DNA of 64,000 nt, taken from Sphingobacteriales bacterium. GTDB taxonomy: Bacteria > Bacteroidota > Bacteroidia > Chitinophagales > UBA2359. The notes beneath the pieces are model-generated. The model was not told the DNA's origin. It saw only the letters and a program-made list of their open reading frames with translations, and made no database searches. The stretch is from contig JADJJT010000003.1 of the NCBI GenBank assembly GCA_016706405.1, positions 1 through 64,000 on the forward strand. Direction: 5' to 3'. Position numbers and translations under genes: made by a program. Below, piece by piece: positions 26,996 through 36,220 of the stretch; the stretch's first letter is position 1; every line of letters begins with the position of its first letter.

Positions 26996-27994
26996 ATGAG
27001 TCAACCCCGCATACTAATACTTGGCGGCACACGTTTTGTAGGTCGAGTAATTGTTGAAACGCTTATTGAACAAGGATTTACCGATATTACCCTTTTTGTA
27101 AGAGGCGTTAGTAATCCGGATATTTTTCCGGAATTACCGCGTATAATCGGCGACCGCGAAACAGACGATATCCAAAAATTATCCGGAAAAACTTTTGATG
27201 TTGTTATCGATGTTTCGGGGTATTACCCACTATCTCTCGAAAAATTAACACATGCTTTAAAAAAGCAAATTGGCCGTTATATATATATTTCTACCGTATC
27301 GGTTTACGATATGGAAAAAACGGTGAACCAGCTTGTAACCGAAGAATCACCTGTTTTGCCTTGCACCGAAGAACAGAAACACCTTAATATAATGCAAGCT
27401 TACGGAGAGCTAAAAGCCGAATGCGAGCGTGTTTTGTTGGCATCGGGTATAAATGATGTCCTTATCTTTCGGCTGTCTTTAGTGTATGGCCGCTACGACC
27501 CGTTTGACAGATTTTATTACTGGAAATACCGGATAAAACACCGCAAAACCGAACCAATTTTACTGCCCGGTGGCGGACATTTTTATGATGCCTTTACTTA
27601 CGTGGCCGATATTGGCAAAGTGGTTGCGCAAGCAATTGCCACTCCAAAACACCGGCAAATTTATAACCTTTCAACCCACGATGTTATGAGCTTTAAAGAT
27701 ATGCTGAACGGAGTTGCCCATGCCTGCCAAACCCAACCAAATTTTGTTGATATTCCCTACGAATGGTTACGGCAAAACGGATACGATGATAGCGATTGCC
27801 CTTTATGCGCTGACCAGTCGTATTTAATGATTACAAACAATAAATTGAGGCGCGATTTTAATCCAAATTTTACACCGTTTGTAAATTCAATTAGTGAGGC
27901 TATGCAATGGCGCGAAAACCACGGTTGGCTTTTGCCAAAAACTGGTACGAATTTTGAAAAAGAACAATCTTTTATCAACAGGTTCAGAGCTTAA
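26996..27994 (+). CDS. NAD-dependent epimerase/dehydratase (extended SDR)
   Basis: A 332-residue protein with Rossmann motif ILILGGTRFVGRVIVETL at the N-terminus, VIDVSGYYPLSLEKL, then YISTVSVYDM and AYGELKAECERVLL, the Y-x-x-x-K equivalent where Tyr and Lys are three apart (YGELK). SLVYGRYDPFDRFYYW and a C-terminal helical lid resemble the CSP41/RNA-binding-like and sugar epimerase SDRs. The substrate is not identifiable. It precedes yigZ by 37 bp on the same strand and may be cotranscribed. Confidence 0.8.
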   Translation: MSQPRILILGGTRFVGRVIVETLIEQGFTDITLFVRGVSNPDIFPELPRIIGDRETDDIQKLSGKTFDVVIDVSGYYPLSLEKLTHALKKQIGRYIYISTVSVYDMEKTVNQLVTEESPVLPCTEEQKHLNIMQAYGELKAECERVLLASGINDVLIFRLSLVYGRYDPFDRFYYWKYRIKHRKTEPILLPGGGHFYDAFTYVADIGKVVAQAIATPKHRQIYNLSTHDVMSFKDMLNGVAHACQTQPNFVDIPYEWLRQNGYDDSDCPLCADQSYLMITNNKLRRDFNPNFTPFVNSISEAMQWRENHGWLLPKTGTNFEKEQSFINRFRA

Positions 27995-28031
27995 ATTTGT
28001 AGCCCAAACACCTATGGCAATATGAACAGGA

Positions 28032-28646
28032 ATGAATAATAACGATGCTTACCAAACTATTGCTACGGTTGCGACGGCTGAATATCGGCAAAAAGGTAGC
28101 CGGTTTTTGGCAATAGCTTACCCAATAACTACCCCTGAGGCCGTAAAACCCATTATTGAACAATTAAAAAGTGAACACTTTAAAGCGCGGCATTGGTGTT
28201 ACGCCTGGCGCTTAGGTCTCGATAAAACAAAAAATTATAGGGCTAACGATGATGGAGAACCTTCGGGAACTGCTGGCCGCCCTATTTTAGGCCAAATAGA
28301 CAGTTTTAATATTACCAATGTTTTAATTGTTGTAGTGCGCTATTTTGGCGGGATAAAACTTGGCACATCCGGATTAATTACTGCCTACAAAGAAGCATCC
28401 AAAATGGCATTACAAGATGCCGATATTATAACCGAGTTGGTTCAAAACCGATATAAAATAATTTTTGGGTATTTGCAATTAGACGAGGTCATGCGGGTAC
28501 TTAAAAACAGTTCGGCAAAAATAGTAGAGCAAAACTTCGACAATACGTGCCAAATTATTTTTCAGGTTCGCAGTGGCGAGGCAGCACCATTGATTGCCGC
28601 TTTGTGTAAACTTTCATCCGGAATTGCTATTGATGCGTTGCCTTAG
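28032..28646 (+). CDS. YigZ/IMPACT-family protein (UPF0029)
   Basis: A 204-residue protein with the diagnostic motif block: GSRFLAIAYPI, HFKARHWCYAWRLG, NDDGEPSGTAGRPILGQI and VVRYFGGIKLGTSGLITAYKEAS. These define the YigZ N-terminal domain, and a C-terminal ferredoxin-like domain follows. Its molecular role is poorly known; eukaryotic IMPACT regulates translation. The stop TAG (28644-28646) overlaps the TAA stop of the convergent gene (28643-28645 on the complement). Confidence 0.92.
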   Translation: MNNNDAYQTIATVATAEYRQKGSRFLAIAYPITTPEAVKPIIEQLKSEHFKARHWCYAWRLGLDKTKNYRANDDGEPSGTAGRPILGQIDSFNITNVLIVVVRYFGGIKLGTSGLITAYKEASKMALQDADIITELVQNRYKIIFGYLQLDEVMRVLKNSSAKIVEQNFDNTCQIIFQVRSGEAAPLIAALCKLSSGIAIDALP

Positions 28647-29614
28647 GTTTGTTGGTTGTTTTTTTGTGTTAATAGCGGACTTAAATTGGTTAGCATATCT
28701 GCGGTCATAGATGGTAAATCGTAGTGGTGTTTCCAGCCCCAATCTTGTTGTGCGGCCATATCATCAATGCTTTGCGGCCAACTGTCGGCAATTTGCTGCC
28801 TAAAATCGGGTTGATAGTCAATTTTAAAACTATGGATATGTTCTTGTATTGAAGTAGCTATTTCGCGCGGGCAAAAACTCAGTCCGGCTAAATTATAACT
28901 CGACCGTATTTTAATATTTGATGCCGGTGCGTTCATTAATTCTAAAGTAGCACGTATGGCATCGGGCATGTAAAGCATGGGCAAATAGGTTTCGGCACTT
29001 AAAAAGCAAGTATATTTTTGCTCTGTAATAGCTTTATAGTAAATATCAACGGCATAATCAGTTGTACCGCCGCCGGGCAAAGTTTTCCAGCTAATTAATC
29101 CGGGATATCGAATACTCCTAATGTCAACTCCTTTTTTTAAATAATAATATTCAGCCCATTTTTCGCCGGCTAATTTGCTGATGCCGTAGGCTGTGTTTGG
29201 GTCGGCGTATGTATTTTGTGGGGTTAATTTTTTTGGTGTCGAGGGGCCAAAAATAGCAATTGAACTTGGCCAAAATATTTTAGCTATTTTTTTGCTTACT
29301 GCCAATTCCAATACATTAAGCAACCCATCCATGTTTAGTTTCCATGCAAATAAAGGGTTGGATTCGCCTTTAGCCGATAAAATAGCAGCTAATAAATATA
29401 TTTGATTTACATTGTATTTGTCAATTATCCTGACTAAATTATGATGGTCAAGAACATCTAACTGCTCGTAGATACCTTCAAACTCCGGATTCTTGGGACC
29501 TGGGGCTATATCGCTGGCTATTACTTGGTTAAGGCCGTATTGGTTTTGCAAAGCTTGCGTTAGTTCTAAACCAATTTGCCCCATTGCCCCAATAACTAAA
29601 ATACAATCTCTCAT
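28643..29614 (-). CDS. L-threonine 3-dehydrogenase, epimerase (SDR) type
   Basis: Oxidises threonine to 2-amino-3-ketobutyrate with NAD. The 323-residue protein has ILVIGAMGQIGLELTQAL, IYLLAAILSAKGESNPLFAWKLNM, FWPSSIAIFGPSTPKKLTPQ, YADPNTAYGISKLAGEKWAEYY (catalytic Tyr-x-x-x-Lys), IRYPGLISWKTLPGGGTTDYAV and a C-terminal IADSWPQSIDD. This block is specific for the GalE-like threonine dehydrogenase rather than the zinc-alcohol dehydrogenase type. No 2-amino-3-ketobutyrate ligase (kbl) is adjacent. A TAAATTTG box lies 83-90 nt upstream. Confidence 0.9.
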   Translation of the reverse strand: MRDCILVIGAMGQIGLELTQALQNQYGLNQVIASDIAPGPKNPEFEGIYEQLDVLDHHNLVRIIDKYNVNQIYLLAAILSAKGESNPLFAWKLNMDGLLNVLELAVSKKIAKIFWPSSIAIFGPSTPKKLTPQNTYADPNTAYGISKLAGEKWAEYYYLKKGVDIRSIRYPGLISWKTLPGGGTTDYAVDIYYKAITEQKYTCFLSAETYLPMLYMPDAIRATLELMNAPASNIKIRSSYNLAGLSFCPREIATSIQEHIHSFKIDYQPDFRQQIADSWPQSIDDMAAQQDWGWKHHYDLPSMTADMLTNLSPLLTQKNNQQT

Positions 29615-29930
29615 AATGATTTGGTTATATTGTGTTTGGCGTAATTATAAAGTCTATCTGCCGCTCAATAAATGAAATTAGCAGCTTACAATGTGGCAAA
29701 TTTACGCAAAATTTGTAAACATCGTTTAAGTTTTAATCTCGTCAACCTTTGTGAATTAAATAATTCGGGCAAAACTAATACTTTCTCTTCAAGATTTTGC
29801 AATTTTAATTCTTAATACAATATTCTTTGTAACTAAAAGTAAAATAATTCACTAAATTCTTAAATACTGTGTTTATATTTTGCCCGTTTATCCGTATTTT
29901 TACGGCATAATTTTAAATACCCGACGAGTT
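29615..29930. other. 316-bp divergent gap
   Basis: It separates the threonine dehydrogenase gene from the SCP2 gene. A minus-strand TAAATTTG at 29697-29704 is a likely -7 box for the dehydrogenase. An in-frame TTG at 29880 would lengthen the SCP2 protein but the added residues do not match the family. No RNA, repeat or terminator seen. Confidence 0.5.
29697..29704 (-). promoter_or_regulatory. -7 box of the threonine dehydrogenase gene
   Basis: Complement reads TAAATTTG, a full TAnnTTTG match; leader about 75 nt. No obvious -33 TTG. Confidence 0.4.
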
Positions 29931-30272
29931 ATGACTGATCAAATACAAACTGCCCGTGCCATAATTTTATCGCTACCCGAAAGATATCGCCCCGAAAAAG
30001 CGCCATCTGCCGATTATATTGCTACGGTTCATTTTGATATTAGTGGCCCCAATGGCGGGCAATATACCGCCGAAATTGCTAATGGCCAATGTGCGGTAAC
30101 AACTGGCCACAAAGGAAATGCCGACTGCACCGTTACGGCAAGCGATTTAAACTATGAAAACTTAGAGTTAGGTCGCGACAACCCCATGATGTCTGTTATG
30201 ATGGGTAAAGTTCGTGTAAGCAATATGGCGTTTATGATGACATTTACCAGATTGTTTAAACGTTTATTTTAA
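29931..30272 (+). CDS. SCP2 sterol-binding domain protein
   Basis: A 113-residue single-domain protein starting at MTDQIQTARA. It has the SCP2 fold pattern: an amphipathic N-terminal helix, beta strands ATVHFDISGPNGGQYTAEI, and the acidic-Gly strand GNADCTVTASDLNYENLELGRDNPMMSVMMGKVRVSN. The family binds lipids in a hydrophobic pocket. The next gene begins 19 bp downstream, so the two may be cotranscribed, although no functional link is evident. Confidence 0.8.
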   Translation: MTDQIQTARAIILSLPERYRPEKAPSADYIATVHFDISGPNGGQYTAEIANGQCAVTTGHKGNADCTVTASDLNYENLELGRDNPMMSVMMGKVRVSNMAFMMTFTRLFKRLF

Positions 30273-30291
30273 ATTTAAAAGAAATTATTGC

Positions 30292-31272
30292 GTGCATCAA
30301 CAACCGTGGGTATCTAATAAAATTTTAGCGAAAGCTAAGGTGCTCGTTACGGGAGGGGCGGGTTTTATTGGCTCGCATATTGCCCAATATTTGCTTAACC
30401 ACGGGGCTGCCATGGTGCGCGTATTAGATAATATGAGCAATGGCCGCCTTGAAAACATTGCTATTTTAAAGCAGTATCCTAATTTTGAGTTTATTGAAGG
30501 CGATGTACGCAACATGGAAACTTGCCAGTTAGTAGCATCCGGAATTACCCATATAACGCACCAGGCCGCCCTTGGCTCTGTACCTCGTTCCATTGCCAAT
30601 CCCACCGACTCCGTTTCAACAAATGTTACCGGTACGGTTAATATTTTGCAGGCCGCCGTTCTAAATAATATCCGGCGGGTAGTGTTTGCCTCTTCCTCAT
30701 CGGTTTATGGTGATGATGACCATTTACCCAAAATTGAAAATATTATTGGCAAACCTTTGTCGCCTTATGCAGCTTCAAAGGCCGGAGCGGAGGAGTTTGC
30801 CGCCGTTTTCGCTAAAATCCACCCCGGCTTACAAACCATTGGTCTGCGCTATTTTAACGTCTTTGGCCCACGGCAAAGTCCTAACGGCGACTATGCAGCT
30901 GTAATTCCAAAATTTATTGCAGCTATGTTGCGTGGCGAAACAGTAACCATTTACGGCGACGGCTCGTATAGCCGCGATTTTACCTATGTCGAAAACGCAG
31001 TGCAAGGAAATATTAGGGCTTTGTTTACAAATAATGAAAATGCGTACAACCAAATATTTAATGTTGCGGCGGGGGGCAGGTTTAGCCTTATTGAGTTGCA
31101 CAGAGCTTTGCAGCAGCTAACAAAAAATCCTAAACCACCCGAATTTGCTAAAAACCGCCCCGGTGATGTGCCCCATTCGATGGCCAATATTGAAAAAGCA
31201 AAATTATTGCTTGATTTTAATCCCGAAGTGCATTTTTACGAAGGCTTACAAAAAACGGTTGCCTCATTCTGA
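30292..31272 (+). CDS. UDP-N-acetylhexosamine 4-epimerase-like protein (WbpP family)
   Basis: A 326-residue extended SDR. Motifs: VLVTGGAGFIGSHIAQYLL, VLDNMSNGRLENI, GDVRN, THQAALGSVPRSI, FASSSSVYGDD followed by PLSPYAASKAGAEEF (catalytic Ser, Tyr-x-x-x-Lys), GLRYFNVFGPRQSPNGDYAAVIPKF, and GDGSYSRDFTYVENAVQGN. The SVPRSI and SPNGDYAAVIPKF elements point to the WbpP/Gne group, which interconverts UDP-GlcNAc/GalNAc or their uronic acids for surface polysaccharide. Start is GTG at 30292. No other polysaccharide genes are adjacent. Confidence 0.88.
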   Translation: MHQQPWVSNKILAKAKVLVTGGAGFIGSHIAQYLLNHGAAMVRVLDNMSNGRLENIAILKQYPNFEFIEGDVRNMETCQLVASGITHITHQAALGSVPRSIANPTDSVSTNVTGTVNILQAAVLNNIRRVVFASSSSVYGDDDHLPKIENIIGKPLSPYAASKAGAEEFAAVFAKIHPGLQTIGLRYFNVFGPRQSPNGDYAAVIPKFIAAMLRGETVTIYGDGSYSRDFTYVENAVQGNIRALFTNNENAYNQIFNVAAGGRFSLIELHRALQQLTKNPKPPEFAKNRPGDVPHSMANIEKAKLLLDFNPEVHFYEGLQKTVASF

Positions 31273-31328
31273 TTAAAAGATGTTTGTAATTTTAACCATT
31301 AAAAACACCAAACTAATAACTTTTTTTA

Positions 31329-32048
31329 ATGACCAATATGCCAAAATATGCTGTTGTTACCGGAGGAACGCGAGGTATAGGCTATGCCATTGCCAATTTA
31401 CTTTTGAAGAATGGATATGATGTATTGTTGGGTGGGCAAAATCAATTGCGTTTAGACAAAGCAATGTTGGCGTTATCAAAAATTTATCCGGATAGAAAAG
31501 TACATGGCTGTGTAGGAAATTTTTTAATTCCGGATGAAATAACAAATTTTAGCAAGGCATCTTTGGCACTTTTCCCTAAAATAGATGTGCTGGTTAATAA
31601 TGCCGGCATTTTTGAAGCCGATTCTTCGCAGCCTAATAATTTTTTAGATTTGGCGAAGCGACTAATGGAAATTAACAACTGGAGCGTAGTAGCGCTAACA
31701 GAAACTTTATTGCCGCAGTTTATAGCGCAGCAATCCGGACATATTATAAACATCGAGTCTATAGCATCAACCAACGTATTGCCCAATTCGGTAGCGTATT
31801 GCATTAGCAAACATGCCTTACATGCCTACACCAAGGGTTTGCGTTCACAATTAGCAGCGCATCAAATTAAAGTAACCGCCATATTGCCCGGCGCTACCTA
31901 CACCGACTCGTGGGCAGGTACCGATGTAAACCCCAACAGGTTTATGCACCCTAACGATATAGCTTTGGCGGTAATGGGCTGTTTAAATATGTCGGCAATG
32001 GCGTGCCCCGAAACCATTGTGCTAAGGCCACAATTAGGTGATTTATAA
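31329..32048 (+). CDS. Short-chain dehydrogenase/reductase
   Basis: A 239-residue classical SDR: cofactor loop VTGGTRGIGYAIANLL, NNAG at VLVNNAGIFEA, catalytic Ser in INIESIAST and Tyr-x-x-x-Lys in VAYCISKHALHAY. ILPGATYTDSWAG follows. The start is ATG 31329 or the second ATG at 31338. It is closest in pattern to 3-oxoacyl reductase-like SDRs, but the substrate cannot be assigned. It converges on the HU-SPOR gene across 76 bp. Confidence 0.88.
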   Translation: MTNMPKYAVVTGGTRGIGYAIANLLLKNGYDVLLGGQNQLRLDKAMLALSKIYPDRKVHGCVGNFLIPDEITNFSKASLALFPKIDVLVNNAGIFEADSSQPNNFLDLAKRLMEINNWSVVALTETLLPQFIAQQSGHIINIESIASTNVLPNSVAYCISKHALHAYTKGLRSQLAAHQIKVTAILPGATYTDSWAGTDVNPNRFMHPNDIALAVMGCLNMSAMACPETIVLRPQLGDL

Positions 32049-32124
32049 AATTTGTTGGCTTTTTCTTTTCCTTGCTTTGGTCTCAGTTTACTATTTACTG
32101 CCTTAAATAGCAATAAAATTATAA

Positions 32125-33603
32125 TTAATATTTGCTAACCCAAGCTTTTGGCTCAATTTTAGCCCTTGCAATATCGTAGGCATTGCGAGCATCGGTTTCG
32201 TTAGCGCCATAAGCAGCAACTCTGTAGTTTCCATTCTTTAGGGCTATTACTTTGCCATCTAAACCAAGCGATTTGGCTTTGTTAGCAACAAGGTCGGCGC
32301 CCGATTTTTGGGTAAAGCCACCTAATACCACATAATAACCTTTGGCCACAGAAGAAGGCTGAGCGAAATCGGCAGCCGAAGCGGTTTTTACTGTTATGCC
32401 GCGCAAATTGGCCGTTGTGCCAGTGCGGCTTTTGGTTGTTGTTCCCGTATTAGTTTTTGGGTTTGAGGTGGTAGCGGGTGACGTATTGGTTTTACCCGAA
32501 GTAGTGGCATTACTGCTGCCATCGGTATTGGCAGTAGTAGAACCAGTACGTCCGGTTATGGGTGCATTATTAGCTGGTGTTGTTGTAGTGGCAGTATTAT
32601 TGCTATTGCCCGAAGCTGTTTCGGGCGAGGTGTTTGACCGAGGTGTAGTGCCATCATTTGTTTTAACCTCGGTGGCATTATTAGGTGTTCCTTGGGCAAT
32701 GGGTTGAGCATCCTCGGCTGAACCGGAGCCGGCAGTATTTTCGGGCGATGTGGTAGCACGTGTTGTGCTGTTGGTGTCATTTAAATTTACGCCCGAACTT
32801 TGGTTGGCAGCGATATTAGGGTCTTCTAATTTTTTGCTGCCGCCGCCAAAAAAACCTTTCCCTAATTGAACAAAAATTAATGCAACCAAAGCTAACCCCA
32901 AGATGCTAGCAACAATTTTAAGCAAAGTATAGTCGCTTTTATCGCTGTTAGTTGGCGAGGCCGTTTCGTCCTTTTGTTGTTCCGGAGTAGAATTTTGTTG
33001 CTGTTGGGCTTTTTCGGCCAATACGTCGCTTAGTTGCCGTTTAACAACAGGCTCTTCGGTTTCTGTAGTTGTTACAAGGGGTGTTAAAACGGTAGTTGCA
33101 TCGCTGTCAAGTTCAGATGTAGTACTACGGGGCTGGGGTAGGGGAGGAGGGCTGTCTGTGGTGGCGGGTGGTATAACTTGGGCAGTTTCAAGTGGCAAAT
33201 CTACGGGGGTTAGGCCAAAATCGGTTAAGGAAACAGAATTGGCTGCTAAGGGTGCAAATTCAATGCCGGTGGTATCTAAATACAACTCGCCCAAATCGGC
33301 TATTTGTAAGCTTTCACCTCGGCTTAATTTGCGTTGTGTTTCCTGTACATACGCTTCAATCGCTTCGGTAACAGTAAAATTGGGTAAGTTTTCGCTACGC
33401 GCTATATAATCGGCCATCATGCCGTCGTCTAATTTAAGGGCATCGTTAAATTCGATAATTCGGAGCGGCGGGGCTACCTGTCCGTTTTCAATTTTCGAAG
33501 GGGTAATGCTTGTAGAAAATGTCCCTAATCCGGGAACGGTTACCGAATTATACTCTTGCAAAAGTTTAGCGATATAAATAGGGATTTTTGATTCGATACT
33601 CAT
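32125..33603 (-). CDS. Membrane protein with HU-CCDC81-like DNA-binding domains and SPOR domain
   Basis: A 492-residue protein with an unusual layout. Residues 1-75 form an HU-like domain of the bacterial CCDC81 type (IAKLLQEYNSVTVPGLGTFSTS, FNDALKLDDGMMADYIA); 76-135 form a second HU-like unit (AIEAYVQETQRKL, LGELYLD). A Pro/Glu/Gln-rich linker follows, then one membrane helix at about 227-247 (LLKIVASILGLALVALIFVQL). About 150 residues of Thr/Asn/Ser-rich sequence lead to a C-terminal SPOR domain (about 420-492; YYVVLGGFTQKSGADLVANKAKSLG, NYRVAAYGANETDAR). SPOR binds denuded septal peptidoglycan, so the protein could link cytoplasmic DNA to the division site. This topology is inferred. Known in Bacteroidota but not understood. 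Confidence 0.85.
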   Translation of the reverse strand: MSIESKIPIYIAKLLQEYNSVTVPGLGTFSTSITPSKIENGQVAPPLRIIEFNDALKLDDGMMADYIARSENLPNFTVTEAIEAYVQETQRKLSRGESLQIADLGELYLDTTGIEFAPLAANSVSLTDFGLTPVDLPLETAQVIPPATTDSPPPLPQPRSTTSELDSDATTVLTPLVTTTETEEPVVKRQLSDVLAEKAQQQQNSTPEQQKDETASPTNSDKSDYTLLKIVASILGLALVALIFVQLGKGFFGGGSKKLEDPNIAANQSSGVNLNDTNSTTRATTSPENTAGSGSAEDAQPIAQGTPNNATEVKTNDGTTPRSNTSPETASGNSNNTATTTTPANNAPITGRTGSTTANTDGSSNATTSGKTNTSPATTSNPKTNTGTTTKSRTGTTANLRGITVKTASAADFAQPSSVAKGYYVVLGGFTQKSGADLVANKAKSLGLDGKVIALKNGNYRVAAYGANETDARNAYDIARAKIEPKAWVSKY

Positions 33604-33729
33604 AATTGTATGTTTTTTGTTGGGGCAATATTAGCAATAAAATTTGAATTATATATCCAAAAAAACCTTGACTAAGTGATTTTTTTTTAAATACACATTT
33701 TTTCCGGATGATTTTGGGTGAAACGAGGC

Positions 33730-34806
33730 TTAGTCGTTCATAATTTTTGTTTGTTGCCTTATTGATTCGTTGTGAATTGCGTTGCATATTGAAATCATAA
33801 ACGCATCGCTTAAATGGTTTTCGGCTGCTAATTTTGTTCTTGAATTAAGTATATATTGCCATCGTTCGGCATCTAAAATTTGAAGTTTGTGTATTTTTTT
33901 TAACTTGCCAATTTCGCGAACAATTTCCATCCGTCTGGCTAATGTTTCAACTAAGTTTTTGTCTAATTGGTCAATTTCTTGTCTAAAATCAGTTAACTGG
34001 GTTTGGTGGTTGGGATTTGCGCTCGAGGCAGGACTGCGTTGTACTAATCCGGCAATCAGTTGAGTTAAAGCATCCGGAGTAAGTTGTTGCTGTGCATCGC
34101 TAAGTGCTTTTGCCGGATTTGTATGTGCTTCTAACATTAGCCCGTTATAGCCCAAATCCAATGCTTTTTGGGCAACTTCGGCCAAATTTTGACGATTACC
34201 ACAAATATGGCTGGGGTCGCATATTAAGGGCAAGCTTGGCCATGCCTGGCGCAGGGCTATGGGCAATTCCCAAAGTGGTTTATTTCGGTATTTGCTTTCA
34301 CCGTAGTACGAGAAGCCCCTGTGAATAGCAGCTATCCGGAAGATGCCCGCTTGGTGAAGACGTTCGATAGCGCCCATCCAAAGTGCTAAATCCGGATTTA
34401 CAGGGTTTTTTACTAATATTGGAATATCAACCCCTTGCAATGCATCGGCAATATCTTGCACAGCAAAGGGGTTTACTGTTGTTCGTGCGCCAATCCAAAG
34501 TACATCAATATTGGCCATCAGTGCTTCGTAAACATGTTTTGCGTTGGCAACTTCGGTGGTAACGGGGCGGTTAATGGCAAGTCCGGCTTGTTTAAGCCAG
34601 GCTAAGCCAATATTTCCTACACCTTCGAATGAGTTTGGTCGGGTACGAGGTTTCCAAATGCCCCCTCGCACTAATTGAACGCCGCTTGGTGGTAGGTTTA
34701 AAATGGTATCAAATACTTGTATTTCGTTTTCAATACTGCAAGGGCCGGCAATTAAAAATGGTTCGCTAAACCCCATGCCCCATTGTGTAAGGCTTAAAAA
34801 ATTCAT
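33730..34806 (-). CDS. Bifunctional DAHP synthase / chorismate mutase
   Basis: Entry and branch-point enzyme of aromatic amino-acid synthesis. Residues 1-265 are a type-I beta DAHP synthase: FLIAGPCSIENE, VQLVRGGIWKPRTRPNSFEG, VLWIGARTTVNPFAVQDIADAL, ILVKNPVNPDLALWMGAIERL, AIHRGFSYY, CDPSHICGNRQN and GLMLEAHTNPAKALSDAQQQ (metal and PEP residues). Residues 275-358 are an AroQ-type chorismate mutase (LTDFRQEIDQLDKNLVETLARRMEIVREIG). The fused mutase is the usual form in Bacteroidota and often gives feedback control by prephenate. Start ATG 34806. Confidence 0.93.
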   Translation of the reverse strand: MNFLSLTQWGMGFSEPFLIAGPCSIENEIQVFDTILNLPPSGVQLVRGGIWKPRTRPNSFEGVGNIGLAWLKQAGLAINRPVTTEVANAKHVYEALMANIDVLWIGARTTVNPFAVQDIADALQGVDIPILVKNPVNPDLALWMGAIERLHQAGIFRIAAIHRGFSYYGESKYRNKPLWELPIALRQAWPSLPLICDPSHICGNRQNLAEVAQKALDLGYNGLMLEAHTNPAKALSDAQQQLTPDALTQLIAGLVQRSPASSANPNHQTQLTDFRQEIDQLDKNLVETLARRMEIVREIGKLKKIHKLQILDAERWQYILNSRTKLAAENHLSDAFMISICNAIHNESIRQQTKIMND

Positions 34807-34864
34807 AATGTGGTTTGGGTAAGTCCAAATTAAAACAATTCAACAAAAATAGGCATCAAAGCGT

Positions 34865-35809
34865 TCATTCTAACACAATCATTTCGGCGTAATTTGGCGA
34901 AGCCTGCGATATAGTTATATTAGGGTTCAGCGAGTTTACTTCAATTGCAGCGGTTTGGGTTGCGCTGCCCGTATTAATTTTTTTATAATCGACTGTGGCG
35001 GCAAAAAATGAGGTATCAATACTTTTTAGCATATCGGTTGGTGCCTGAAAACGGACGGCTACCGTTTCGGGATACAAAAAAACCTGTCCTTTTTTTGGGG
35101 GCGAGAGCAGCCTTATTTTTAGTTTAATTTCTTTTTCAACGTATTCTTTGATTATTAATTCGTAATTTATACTTTTCGGCAAAATTTCTATAACATCAAA
35201 GGGGGGGCTAATCAAAGGAACTGTTTCGCTAAAACTGCTATTTAACTGCGATAGAATGATGTTTTCGCTTGGCCACGAACTTAGGGTGTCAACATAGCTG
35301 GCTGGGCCTGAAACCAAAACACTATCCGGATTTATTTTGATTTGTGCCAGTTTAAAACTTCTTGCGGTACTTATTTGATTTCGCAGGGAAACAGGCAATT
35401 TCCGGACGCTTTTGTTTTCAAAACTTAATTTAACCAAAACGGGGTATAAACTTTCTATTTGAAAATTTGGGTATTGCCGGGCTAATTTACCTTTGTATGC
35501 TTCAAAATTTAAAGTCGTATTAAATTCATATTGACTACAGTCTATAACAAATGGAGTTTTAGGTAGGTTTCGGAAAGCCAAAATATCGCTTCCTTTGCCA
35601 CGTATGTATAGTAAAATTGAAGAAGGAAATGGGTTTGCTGGTACTTTGTTGTTTGGTATATTGCTGTATTCAATGGGAATGGCAATTTCGGTGTTATACA
35701 TTTTTGACATGGCTTGGGCAAACCATGCAAAACTGGCTAACAAAATAAAAAACAACAAAATAAAAGTATTTTGTTGCCAAAATATGCTTTTTAAACGCGC
35801 TAATCGCAT
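34865..35809 (-). CDS. YbbR-like domain protein
   Basis: A 314-residue protein with one N-terminal membrane helix (TFILLFFILLASFAWFAQAM, residues about 14-34) and a periplasmic region of YbbR repeats (VPIEY-like IAIPIEYSNIPNNK, KLPVSLRN, PDSVLVSGPASYVDTL, VAVRFQAPTDMLKSI). In other phyla the homologue CdaR regulates the diadenylate cyclase; in Bacteroidota it commonly follows yajC, as here (18 bp gap). No cyclase gene is present in the window. Confidence 0.85.
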   Translation of the reverse strand: MRLARLKSIFWQQNTFILLFFILLASFAWFAQAMSKMYNTEIAIPIEYSNIPNNKVPANPFPSSILLYIRGKGSDILAFRNLPKTPFVIDCSQYEFNTTLNFEAYKGKLARQYPNFQIESLYPVLVKLSFENKSVRKLPVSLRNQISTARSFKLAQIKINPDSVLVSGPASYVDTLSSWPSENIILSQLNSSFSETVPLISPPFDVIEILPKSINYELIIKEYVEKEIKLKIRLLSPPKKGQVFLYPETVAVRFQAPTDMLKSIDTSFFAATVDYKKINTGSATQTAAIEVNSLNPNITISQASPNYAEMIVLE

Positions 35810-35827
35810 ATTGCTTGCAAAAAAGCG

Positions 35828-36154
35828 TTATGCCTGGGTTTCGTCGGCCTCGGTTGAAGCCGATTTTGACCATTCGGAGGAAACGCTGCTTTTTTCAATT
35901 TTTAATTTTGTGCCGGTATCAACTTCTATTAAAAATGTCCGGTTATTAACTTTTAAAATTTTGCCGTAAATGCCTCCGGTTGTAACAATTTTATCGCCTT
36001 TTTGCAACTGACCAATATAGTTTTGTTGTTCTTTTGCTCGTTTAACTTGGGGGCGTATTATTAAAAAATACATAATGGCAAACATGCCCAACATAAGTAA
36101 AATAGTGCCATATTCACTTGGTATGCCTTGCCATAAAAATAGGATTTGATTCAT
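35828..36154 (-). CDS. yajC: Preprotein translocase subunit YajC
   Basis: A 108-residue accessory subunit of the SecDF-YajC complex. It has one membrane helix (ILLMLGMFAIMYFLIIRPQVKRAKE), then the conserved LQKGDKIVTTGGIYGKILKV and FLIEVDTGTKLKIEKSSV. Short acidic tail. It heads the yajC-ybbR pair; a TACTTTTG promoter box lies about 75 nt upstream. Confidence 0.95.
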   Translation of the reverse strand: MNQILFLWQGIPSEYGTILLMLGMFAIMYFLIIRPQVKRAKEQQNYIGQLQKGDKIVTTGGIYGKILKVNNRTFLIEVDTGTKLKIEKSSVSSEWSKSASTEADETQA

Positions 36155-36220
36155 ATAAATAAATTCGTATATTGTTTATATTTTATTAGGTGTAATTATT
36201 TTATATCATATTGGTTATAG

